In this document: in pieces, positions 21,487 to 30,952 of the stretch
Position numbering within the stretch: the stretch's first letter is position 1
Layout of the letters: each line of letters begins with the position of its first letter
Assembly (NCBI GenBank): GCA_000151295.1
Contig: GG745337.1
Span: forward strand, 690,528-754,527
DNA: 64,000 nt
Direction: 5' to 3'
From: Allomyces macrogynus ATCC 38327
Lineage: Eukaryota; Blastocladiomycota; Blastocladiomycetes; Blastocladiales; Blastocladiaceae
Position numbers and translations under genes: made by a program
Notes under the pieces: generated by a model
What the model was told of the DNA's origin: nothing
The model's input: only the letters and a program-made list of their open reading frames with translations
The model's database searches: none

Positions 21487-22968
21487 AAACCCCGCTTTCG
21501 CTCTTCCGCCCATTCGCGTGTCCGTGTCGTCCTTCAAGAACCGTGGTGGCGGCTCTTCCTGCAGACTGAAGCAATTTCGAACTTGACATGTTCGATTGCC
21601 CACGCTCTTTTTGGGGGCGGTTGCACGTTCGATCCCGGTTTGGACCAACTCTACAAGAAGCCATTTAATGTTTTCGTATGGTCTCCTGTAAAATGGCGGG
21701 CCCTCAGCAGTGTTGCAAAAGCGAGTGATGCCAAGTCTGGCAGCCCAGAGGGCACTCACATTGCGCCTGGAGACTGCAGACCGGTCCTTCCCACTCCATT
21801 CTTGAACTTAGATCCTCTTCTTGCTTTTGTCCCTTCTCGTCTCGTCTCATCTGGACTCATTGGGCCGCTGGTGCCCATGAGCAGATCTCGTTCGTTGGTG
21901 GCTTCAATGGTCAGCCCTGGTTCTGTGACATCTTTTTTGCAAAGACTGGGGGAGTTCATTTCCGGAACACTGTCAGTCGGGCACAACAAAATGATTTCCT
22001 CCCATACTGCAGGGTCGCATGCATACCCGTTTAATATCGGCGGTTTCGGAACACGGCCTGGTCTCGATTCTACTTGGCGCAGCACCACGGTTTGTCGGTT
22101 CAATTTGTTTCGAGCAGAGGCTCTCCTACTTTGTCGCAGGATGACAAACTGGCGCGGCCCGGCGCGACAGGCAGGAAAGCACGACATGCTGAATGGATTC
22201 TGCTTTCTTCTAACTCACGCTGGCATAACCAACAACAATGCGTGGCACACATGTCTCCTTTCAGATGCACAGTAATCATGAGTCCAATGAGTGCACCTCT
22301 GCATGTGGCCGAATCGAGCTGCATGCTAGCGGCTCTTGAATTTTGGTCAAGGTCTTGAGTTCGAGACTGGCTTGTAGATGTCTATTTTTGTACTCGAAGG
22401 CACTGCAGAGACGAACGAATGACTTTGCCGATGCGACTGGAACGTTGCCGCTTCTTGAAGGGGACCGACCGTGCACCCCTCTTCTGTCCAAAAAAAAAAA
22501 AAAAAAAAAAAAAAACCACGGCAACCACCGGCCGTGCTGGCCATGACAAGACGCAAGCATGCGAGCAGCGGCACAAACACGACATTATTGAACGATTTCC
22601 GGGCACACCAAACTGAACGAAATTACAAAGCCGTTATGTTCTGAGAAGCCTCCCTCCACAACGCACGCCAGCGCCGTCGCCAGCAACCGCACGGCGGGCC
22701 GTGAACCACGGTCTAGGTCGAGAACACGGTGGTCGGTGCCTCCATGGCGACGCCACTATCGTGTGACCCGCGCTTGGGTGCGCCAAGCGGGATCGGTGCA
22801 TCTACAGACGAAGTACTACATACGATGCGCATTGGTGAAAAAATCATCGAATGAGACGGCGGAGAAGCCAAACGACAAGATAACCATACTTGCTGCGATG
22901 CCACCAGGATGTGGGTGCATCCGTCGTGCGTGCGGGTGACGGTGACGCGAACCGTGCGAGCTTGCCGG
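21487..22968. other. intergenic, contains a 26-A run; no supported gene
   Basis: Mixed composition with no convincing coding frame. A 326-codon open stretch at 21295-22275 runs across the inverted repeat and appears fortuitous. An uninterrupted run of 26 A occupies 22490-22515, preceded by CTTCTGTCC. It could be the tail of a retroposed sequence, but I cannot identify a source. Possible extra 3' exons of the CUE-domain gene (minus strand, 22713-22968) cannot be excluded. Confidence 0.4.
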
Positions 22969-23451
22969 TCACATCGCGGAACAGCGCTCGCGTTTCTGTC
23001 CAATGGAGTAATTGCCAAGCGTCAGAACATCCATCGCCATCGGGTCAAGGATCTTGGTCCAATCAAACGCACTTCGCGACGCACGCACGACAGCATCCCA
23101 TGCATCCCCGTCCACATCCTCACCACCGTACAGAGCCATCAAGTCGGCAATCGCTGCAGGTGACGATGACAGCACCACGAGCCGATTCGTCGAGCGCTCT
23201 TGCACCGGTGTTGGCGCCGGCACATAATCGGGGTCCGAGATTGCGAGCAGTGCCGAAACGGCCGCGTCCATGTCGTGACTGTGTGCCGCGTAGACGGCAG
23301 CGGCCGTATCCGGATCGACGGTCGGGAACATGACCACGAGCGCAGAGACGGCGGTCGAAGGTGACGGCGGCAGGTCGAATCGTGGGTTTGCTGCAAAGGG
23401 CGCGCGCGGCGCGGCGGCTGAGGAACTCGAGCTGGGCATGCTAGTCGCCAT
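22969..23451 (-). CDS. CUE-domain protein, probable ubiquitin binder
   Basis: A 160-residue frame from the ATG ending at 23451. Residues about 30-75 form a CUE-like helical triad: AVSALVVMFPTVD, with the conserved Met-Phe-Pro, then AAVYAAHSHDMDAAVSALLA with the Asp-x-(x)-Ala-(x)-x-x-Leu-Leu ending. CUE domains bind monoubiquitin, often in trafficking or ERAD proteins. The N-terminus is Ser-rich, and the C-terminal half (LMALYGGEDVDGDAWDAVV...) has no recognised domain. The end after LTLGNYSIGQK is uncertain: a frame at 22713-23018 on the same strand could supply further exons, since a 160-residue single-exon form is short for the family. The next recognisable gene, the bZIP factor, is on the other strand. 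Confidence 0.6.
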   Translation of the reverse strand: MATSMPSSSSSAAAPRAPFAANPRFDLPPSPSTAVSALVVMFPTVDPDTAAAVYAAHSHDMDAAVSALLAISDPDYVPAPTPVQERSTNRLVVLSSSPAAIADLMALYGGEDVDGDAWDAVVRASRSAFDWTKILDPMAMDVLTLGNYSIGQKRERCSAM

Positions 23452-24509
23452 CACGGTCGTGGAATATTTGGACGCGTGAATCGTGCTTGCAGAGCGGCAG
23501 GAGAGAGGAGGAGAACGCGCGCGCGTGCGATTTATGGATGGGCAGCCGTTGCAGCGGTCCCACCGTGACGATCCATGACAAACAGCGGCATCGTCGGGCC
23601 GCGACCCCAACGCGGGCGCACAGCGAGATGGTCGTGCGCGTTACAGTTTCCCGGGTTCCGCCGCGGCCAGCCCGCTGCATCCGTTGGCAGCTGCGCTGTC
23701 AGCATCTCCACCACAAACGTGCACAAACCACACGTCAAGATGCATCGCTGCAGGGTGGAGAACATATCCAGGAGCGAACAATTGTTATGGTCGCGCAGCA
23801 GCCAGGTTGGGCACGTTCGTAGCGAGCGCGTCGCGCTTGCGCAGGTCATGGGGTCCAGCGCGATATCAAGAGCGAGGCTGGTCGCCTATTGTTCATTGCG
23901 ACGGGCCGAGCAGGCGAGCCACGGCTTGAAACAGCTGCGTGCACGCAGCATCTTTGGCCGTTCGTCGTTTGTCGTCGAAGCCCCCAGTCGTCGTCCTCTT
24001 CACAGTCATCGCTGCGGTGGATGCGCTTGTCGTTGTGTCATTGCTGCGTTGATGAATGGACGCCGTGACGAGCACGAAACTTGCAACAGCCGCTCCCGCA
24101 ACGCGTGCAGCGACGGCAGCAGAGGGAGTCGAGGATTGAGCAGCTCGACGTTGCTTGTCATCATGATTGGTCAAGCACGGCATTGACGATTGTTCGTGTC
24201 CTGCCGCGACAAGCCGTCGACAAAGATGTCTCCACAGGCCGAAATGAGGCTTGCGCAGGGTGCTGGAGGTTTGACGTGGCGAGGAGTACATGGAACACAT
24301 GAAACAATGAGATGGCAAATGCAATAATGTGTCCAGGGAAATATCGTGACATCAGCATGATTCTGGCGAAATCAGCGTGACGCCACCCGTCGAGGGCAAC
24401 CGACATCACTTGAAAACGAACATGTTTGGCCGCGTGCTCCTCTTTCTTCTCGGCCTTCGGCGGCCCTGCTGCTCCATCATCCACCGTGACCGCGACTGAC
24501 GCACCGAGA

Positions 24510-24540
<31 letters not shown>

Positions 24541-24938
24541 CCCTGTCGACCACGACCGGCCACCGTGCCAGCAACCAACTGCATTCATCGGCCAGAACAC
24601 GGGCTTGCCCACACAAGTTCGCAACGGCACCACCAAAACAGGCCAGGACGCTCCAGCACGACCAAACGCATGTATGGATTTCAGCGCTGCTTCAACCATG
24701 CGATTATTCAATCAGGACGTCGTGCACACGCGCGCCGTGCCGCGAGGAGGGCCGCGAACCATGCCATCCCATGGCGTTGTCGTCCCCGGACGCGCGTGTG
24801 TGCCGGCTGCCGTAATATCGCCGAATTCCATTTTTCCATGGCCAGATTCACTTAAAACTCACTCGGCGACCCGCGGGTTCTCTACCCGTAGCCGCGCACC
24901 TTCTCCACCAGCTCCACCCGCTGGATCGCACCGATTCC
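23452..24938. other. intergenic, possible small minus-strand gene, GAC repeat
   Basis: Contains an uninterrupted GAC-type trinucleotide run at about 24510-24541. On the minus strand, open stretches at 24616-24161 and 24324-23893 could be exons of a small protein (Ser run, acidic segment, later an Ala/Val-rich hydrophobic segment). I find neither a family match nor a single convincing splice solution, so I do not call a gene. The last 100 bp before 24939 should be the bZIP promoter or 5' UTR. Confidence 0.35.
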
Positions 24939-26897
24939 ATGCACGGCCGCGAAATCAACCCGTTCGAGTGCTCGTTCACGACGACACCGACCCCCGCACC
25001 GGCCTCGCCACCGCCACCCCCACGCGGCCCGCTCGCGCATGCGCCCCCACACGCGCGCGCGCCTCCCCTGCCGCCCGACGAGGACACGGTCCCGCTGCCC
25101 GACGGCAAGCCCGGGTCGCCCGCGGCAAGCTTGGCCCTCCCAGATATTCCACCCGCCGACGTGCTTGCGCAACGCCGCGCGCATCTCGCCAAGCCGTCGT
25201 TGCCCGGTCTCAAGGTCATTTCGCCGTCGCTGAATTTGCCGACCGACGCGGAACGGTTCCGCAATTGGGCGGCGCTCGCGGAGCGGTGGGGGACGCCCGC
25301 GGGCGCGGGGCTCTCGCCGGGCACGTTGCTGCAGTTGCCGGGACTCGTCACGCCGGGAAGTACCAGTATCGGGAGCAATCCCGCGGTAGGTGCAGCATCG
25401 GGTGGGGGTGCAGGGTCGTCGAGCCTGGCGAGCGCCGTGACAATGCCGTCTACGTCGGCGGCCAGCAGCAGCAACTCGCTGCTGGTACCAGCAACGTCGG
25501 CCGCAGCTACGCGCCCGCTCGCGCTTCCTCCGGCCGTGCGCCGAACCACGTCGTCGTCGCTACTGCAGATCGCGTCGCAGATTCCGACCCCGACACCCAT
25601 ATACTCGTCGCTCTCGGCCAAGGCCGCAGTGGCAGCAGCAGCTGCAGCAGCTGCAACCGCTGCGTCGTCGGCGTCGCCGAGCCCGGCGCTTTCGGCCGCA
25701 TCGACACCTGCTGCGCCGAAACCGTCCTCGCTGGCCATCACAACCGCGGCCTCGCCCTCGCTCGCCGAAATGACAAGATCGCCATTGGTCGCGTCGCCCG
25801 CACCGGACCCACCAAACGACGTGGTCATGGCCGAACCCGATACTCCACTTCCACCTCCACCCCCACCGGCCCCCGCAGCCCCATCACCCTACGTCCCCGC
25901 CGCCTCTCTCCCGCCACCGCCACCACCCCCACCGGGTCCGCGCGACTCCTCCGCGCCCGCCATGGTGATACCGGCTGCACCGCTCGACGACTCGAGCTCG
26001 CGCTCCGTCGCGTACGTCCTGCCCGCGGGCGCGAATCCGGTCCCACTCCCACGCAGACCGTACTCGGTCGCCGGCACCGCGCCGATGTCCACTGCACCGC
26101 TCCCGCCACCGCCCAACATGTACGGGTACGCGGGACCCATGACGACGACGGCCGCGGTCCTACCACCGCCACCACCACCACCATCGGCAGCACCCGCGGC
26201 GTTCCCCGTCGTCCCGCCGGGCCACTTGCCGCCGCACCTCGCGACGCCGCACCACCGCGCGGTCGCTGCGGCCGCTGCTGCGGCAGGCGGGTCCCCGGGA
26301 TCCCCGCTCATGGCCGTGGTTCCATTGCCGGCGCCGCTCCCCGCGCCGGTCCCGATGACGGGCCCAACGGAAATCACCAAGCTGCAGCTCGAGAACATCC
26401 CGGTGCCACCGCCGCAGAAGAAGGGCAACACGAAACGCAAAGTCGACTACGACGCGCTCGACGACAAGCGCAAGAATTTCCTCGAGCGCAACCGGCAGGC
26501 TGCGATGAAGTGCCGGCAGCGCAAGAAACAGCAGTTGACGCTCATGGAGACCAAGGCCGAAGGGTTCCGCATTCATAACGAGCAGCTCGAGGCGCAGCTG
26601 GCCGTGTTTAGGGACGAAGTGATGCGGCTGCGCAGGGCACTCGCGGTCGCGCGGCCCGCGGCGTGTGCGCCCACGGTGCAGGCGCATGTGGCCAAGTTAG
26701 TCGCCGCGCATCAGGCCGCTCAGGCGCAGGCGCAGGGTGGCGTCGGTGGGGTGGGGGTTGGGGTCGTGGTCGGTGGGGAGATTCCGTCGCCGCCGGTGCA
26801 GTTACAGCAGGGGCAGGCGTCGACGGCGGAGACGGCGTCGAGGGGATCGGATGCGTCGACGCCGCCGGCGATAAGTGCCGTGGATACGGCGGGATAG
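24939..26897 (+). CDS. Atf1/CREB-type bZIP transcription factor
   Basis: Single-exon protein of 652 residues. The basic region is at about 508-532: KRKNFLERNRQAAMKCRQRKK, with the N-x3-A-x2-C-R DNA contact pattern NRQAAMKCR. A leucine-zipper heptad series follows to about 575. The FLERNRQAA(M/L)KCRQRKK form is that of ATF2/S. pombe Atf1 factors, which bind CRE (TGACGTCA) sites and are targets of stress MAP kinases. Near the start, NPFECSF (about 7-13) and later LPGLKVISPSLNLPTDAERF and LSPGTLLQLPG resemble the NPFE and HRA segments of Atf1/Aft1 N-terminal domains. Between the two ends are long Pro and Ala/Ser-rich low-complexity stretches. The start at 24939 is chosen because it is just before the NPFE motif. 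Nuclear regulator of stress or development is inferred from the family. Confidence 0.85.
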   Translation: MHGREINPFECSFTTTPTPAPASPPPPPRGPLAHAPPHARAPPLPPDEDTVPLPDGKPGSPAASLALPDIPPADVLAQRRAHLAKPSLPGLKVISPSLNLPTDAERFRNWAALAERWGTPAGAGLSPGTLLQLPGLVTPGSTSIGSNPAVGAASGGGAGSSSLASAVTMPSTSAASSSNSLLVPATSAAATRPLALPPAVRRTTSSSLLQIASQIPTPTPIYSSLSAKAAVAAAAAAAATAASSASPSPALSAASTPAAPKPSSLAITTAASPSLAEMTRSPLVASPAPDPPNDVVMAEPDTPLPPPPPPAPAAPSPYVPAASLPPPPPPPPGPRDSSAPAMVIPAAPLDDSSSRSVAYVLPAGANPVPLPRRPYSVAGTAPMSTAPLPPPPNMYGYAGPMTTTAAVLPPPPPPPSAAPAAFPVVPPGHLPPHLATPHHRAVAAAAAAAGGSPGSPLMAVVPLPAPLPAPVPMTGPTEITKLQLENIPVPPPQKKGNTKRKVDYDALDDKRKNFLERNRQAAMKCRQRKKQQLTLMETKAEGFRIHNEQLEAQLAVFRDEVMRLRRALAVARPAACAPTVQAHVAKLVAAHQAAQAQAQGGVGGVGVGVVVGGEIPSPPVQLQQGQASTAETASRGSDASTPPAISAVDTAG

Positions 26898-28356
26898 TCG
26901 GCGGCGATGATACATAATGTAGTCCACCATTATTTTTTGAGCACGCCGTCATTGTCCGTTCCCGCCTTGTCAGGTCCGACATGCAGGACTATGGCCAGAA
27001 AGCAGCGCACCTTCACGAAACTGTCGCTTTAAACAGCTGCCGTGGTTTGAGCTGGCCTTGGTGCCATTGCGGAGCTTGAATCTGGGTCGCGCCAGAGCCG
27101 AATCGCTCCCCACATTATTGGAACAGCACAGTGTCCGGCATGCGGCTTGCTGGCCAATAGAATGGATCAAGAATCCCTCACCCAGAGACGTGGAAGAGAT
27201 CGTTGATCTGCGCCGTTTGCTGAATGGAGAACAACTCGACAGTTAACAGTCGTCTGCTCTCGTGCTGATGATCATTTCTCTTGGACTCGTCGGCCATCCC
27301 GATAGAACCAACGCGACCGCATTTTCCGTGTCAGGGCTGCCACGTTGCCGACTTTGTACTGGCAATGGAAGTGGGTAAATAATCATGGAAAAGAGGAAAC
27401 AGCTTAAATGACGTTGGGTGGACTCGTAGCCCTTAGACTGCACGATGCGGTGCCTCACGCGCCGGCGATGCTTCCCATGCTGGCCATTCATTCTTTCACA
27501 TTTCATCAAGGTCTGTGATAAAGAGAAAGTATGTACCTGTCTTCTGGTGGGTGCGCATGCGCATTCGTGGGCGTGGTCGCTTCATATGCTCTAAGTGCTT
27601 GATCGATATGGAGCTGAAGCAGAAATGGAGTGGCGCTGCAGGCAACATTTGCATCTTTGACTGTGAACTTCACAGTGTGAAGTCTTGTCACTCGACCGAC
27701 GCGTCAACACCTGATCCTCGTTGCCCACCCGACACTCTCGGCAATGAAGTTGGCCCTTCATTTGGCCATTGAGAAGCATGTCTACTTGGGATGATCGTGT
27801 CCAATCGTAGTTCTTTCGCTGTGACCACGGAGAACGGTCAGGACCATTATATCATAGCTTCGGGGCACGCAATCGGACATCTCCGCGTGGGATTGGTGAA
27901 TGAATTTGCGACGTTTTGGCCGATTGTCTTCTCCACCAGTGACGTGGCAGCGTTAGGTATCCCATCGCCCCATGCAGGTAACCGAGATTGGATTCAAAGC
28001 TTACCGCTCCTTTCGATCTTTGCCAATATTTCCGAGCGAGCGATTCAAGAACGTTCCGGTTGTTGTTCTCCATTTTTCTGTTTCGCCTGGATCGGGGCGG
28101 CGCGGCAGTTCGTCACCACTCAGTGTGTCCTGATCTGGCGCGTGATCCCACCCACAATGATCACCCTCGGTGACTTTCAAAGCCATGGATCTCCGAAATT
28201 TGATGATCAGCGACATTTTCGCGCGACTCGAATAGTTGATGAGCAGCTGGGTCGCACGCTCGCTTTATTCAATGCGCCGCACTTCGATCACAACCAGCCA
28301 TGTCTATTCTAATGTCCTCCACTCTAACCATTTCACACCTTCGAGCCATCGGGCTC
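26898..28356. other. intergenic, no supported gene
   Basis: About 1.46 kb of lower GC sequence between the bZIP and kelch genes (convergent). A 173-codon open stretch at 27791-28312 has no recognisable pattern. I see no RNA gene or clear repeat. Confidence 0.4.
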
Positions 28357-30117
28357 TCAGCCGAGGTACAGGTTAGTCTGTTGCCGCGTCACCGGTTGTG
28401 GTGACGTGGGCCGCGACGCTGGCTGCGTCACGGGCGGAAGAAACAGCACATCGTCGGCCAAATGCTGCTGCGACGTGATCGGCGTCCCAGGCGCCGTTTG
28501 GATGCCGGGCGTCGACACCGCCAGCGAAATTGGCCGGTCCGACACGACCGACGCAGAAAACACTTCCGGCTTCGATTCGATTATGCCGCCCTGCTGCTGC
28601 TGCTGCGGGGGCTGCTGCTGCTGCTGCTGCTGCCGCTTACGACGCGTGTACAGCAGCAAACCGACCGCGGCGACCGCAACAACGCACCCGACGGCGATGC
28701 CAATGATGGGGCCAATGCCCAATCCCGCCGACTCGACGGAACCCGACTCGTCCTTGGGCTTGTCGCCACCGCCCGAACTTCCGGTGCCGGTACTCGGATC
28801 CGCGGGCGGCGTGAACGAATCGAGCCACCGGAACTGTAACCCACCCGACGGCGCCGACTCGATCTTGAGCAAGCTCACGGGCGGTGCCGCGACCCCTTGG
28901 CTATGCCCTTGGTTATCAAATGACTGGCGACCGCCCATATACACGACCGTATCGTTGAGTAGGACCGCGCACCCTTCGGACATGGACAGCGGCCCACTGC
29001 CTGGATTCACGACCGTCCCCTTGGTCGCGGCATTCGTCGACGCGTCCCAGTACTCGATAAAACTGTACTTGTCGTCGACCGTGTACCCACCAATCCGAAT
29101 CACGTACTTGTCCTGCCATCCAAACATGCGGTGCTGGTCGATCTTGTTGAGCAACGTGTAAGGGTGCCGCGTCCACGCGCGCTTGCCCTCGTCTAGCATC
29201 CACACGTCGTTCTGGTACCCGGCCTTCCCGCTCCCGCCCGAAAGCACCAAATGTGTCGCGTTGAACCGGCCGAGCGACGTGAACTCGCGTGGCGCCGGCT
29301 TGGTCGACGACGAGAGCGAGACGACGGCGATGCCCGACGCCGTCACGTTATACAGAACGTCGACGTCAATGTTCCGGTCGGACTGCGAGTTACCCGACGC
29401 GATATACGCCGAGTTGAATCCGCGCACGGCCGACGAGGCCATGAGCGAGTGACGCAGCGGGAATGTCGTCTTCATATCCGTGATCTTGGGCGAGAGTTTG
29501 GAGACGGCGTTGTTGGCTGGGTCAAACTCGTACATATTGTCGTTGACAATACTGGCCGTGCCTTCGGTGCTGTTGAAGATGCGGCCGCCAGCGATCAGAA
29601 TGTGGCCGTTGGGCAGGACCAGCGACACTGCTTGCATCAGACCGCCGTTCATGTCGCCGTCGAGCACGCCGTGGTCGGTAAATGGCGGCGACGACGTGGA
29701 AAAGGTGCGTGAGAGGTCCAGCGAGTAGCTGCCAGAAAAGACGTTGTAGTTTCTGTTTCCCGTTTCTATTCATTCATCACGACACACAAAAGACAGAGTC
29801 AGCATCAGGCCGTGCGCAATGAGCGATACATCAGAGAACATAATCAGGAGCATACCAGTAACCCAACCACCAAACGAGTAGAAGCGTTTGGTCGTGTCGA
29901 CGTACGCGCAAGTAGCACCGTAGATGGACTGGCTTTTACCTGGTGTCAACGACGGCGTAATCGAGCTTGACTGATCCGTTGCGCGCTTGACGACCCGCGT
30001 CCCCGTCGTGGTCGCGAGGTCGGGCGTGGCGGCAGCGTCGGTGCCATTTTGGGCCCACGAGTGGACCAGGACCAGGGCAACGGCCGTCCAGACCGTGATG
30101 GGCCATGATGCGAGCAT
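28357..30117 (-). CDS. kelch-repeat type I membrane protein
   Basis: Two exons, 30117-29856 and 29765-28357 (90-nt intron, donor GTATGC, acceptor TAG), give 556 residues. I chose the acceptor at 29767-29766 because it keeps frame and reads YSFGGWVTETGNRNYNVFSGSYSLDLS across the joint, with the FGG and YSLDLS kelch signatures. It starts with a signal peptide (MLASWPITVWTAVALVLVHS). Kelch-type blades follow: HILIAGGRIF, LVLSGGSG, KYVIRIGGYTV and VVYMGGRQS, separated by WML/YEF positions. A Gly/Ser linker leads to a membrane span at about 433-456 (GPIIGIAVGCVVAVAAVGLLL). The cytosolic tail begins RRKR, has two Gln-rich runs, and ends Ser/Thr/Pro-rich. The layout matches fungal kelch-type surface proteins of unknown ligand. 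Confidence 0.85.
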
Positions 30118-30952
30118 GGCTCGCTGTGGTGCTGGTGCGCTCGTGGTGCTAGCAGCTGGTGCCCACGGTTTGTCGATGACCAGGTTGAGAGCGGGCACCA
30201 CAAGCCGGTCGGTGGACAAAAGCGGGGGAGGGACAAGCAACTGTCCGTCGAGTCGGTCCTAGGGATCAAGCGAAGACCTTTGCGGGGGTGGGGGAGGGAA
30301 GGGACACGCGGCGTCAACGAGCGCTTGCATGAGCTGCGTCGCCGCGCGAGATGAATGGCTCAATCCCGCGCGCGCCCTTTTGCTCGTTTTGGTGGGGGTT
30401 TGGGATCAAGGCGCACGACGTCGGCGTGTGCCGTGTGCCCAGCCGGTTCGCTGCCCGAGTGCGCGTCGTTTCGTGTTTGGTTTCGCTGACAAAAGCGGGT
30501 CAACGGATGGGTGGTCACTGGGATACCTAGTCGCATGGTGGTCGCGCCCAGTCGGCGCGCCACCCCCATTTGCCCGCCACTTTTCCAGACTTCCCCTTCG
30601 TCTGGCGCTCGTTTCTGAACATCTCCAGATGAGTGATGAGGCATTCAATTCACTCGAGTCTTTCAATGATTTCGAGCTCGAAGACCTACCCAGGCTACGC
30701 CGGGCCTCTGTGCACTGGTGATTTGTGAGAGAAATGGGACGTCGACTGGCAAGTTCCTACTGGTGGTTGGCCGCGGCAACTGCCGCCTGATTGATAACCT
30801 GATTTAACGTCTGCGAACCACAGAGCCAAGGTGGCGAGACCAAAACTGGACATCAAATCGGATTGCCATTGAATATAAAAACTGGAATCCCAAGTGCGTA
30901 TGTCCGTCCATCCATGCCCATAAGTCCGCCCGTCGTCGCCCGCCGCTCGTGC
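30118..30952. other. intergenic, no supported gene
   Basis: An 835-bp interval between the kelch gene start and the 3' end of CFAP57, both on the minus strand. It includes the kelch promoter. No coding frame or RNA gene is convincing. Confidence 0.45.

Noticed and set aside
16905..21495. Target-site duplication AACCC at the element ends
   Set aside because: The flanks only loosely agree (GGAACCCT left, AAACCCCG right) and overlap sequence similar to the element end, so no duplication can be claimed.
21610..21650. tRNA-like B box (GTTCGATCCCG) with a possible A box on the other strand
   Set aside because: The A- and B-box-like sequences are in opposite orientation and no cloverleaf can be drawn.
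21295..22275. A 326-codon open frame on the plus strand
   Set aside because: It begins inside the right inverted repeat of the mobile element and has no domain pattern. The part in the inverted repeat would have to be coding by chance.
27791..28312. A 173-codon open frame
   Set aside because: No recognisable motif, signal peptide or splice context; composition not clearly coding. Left as intergenic.
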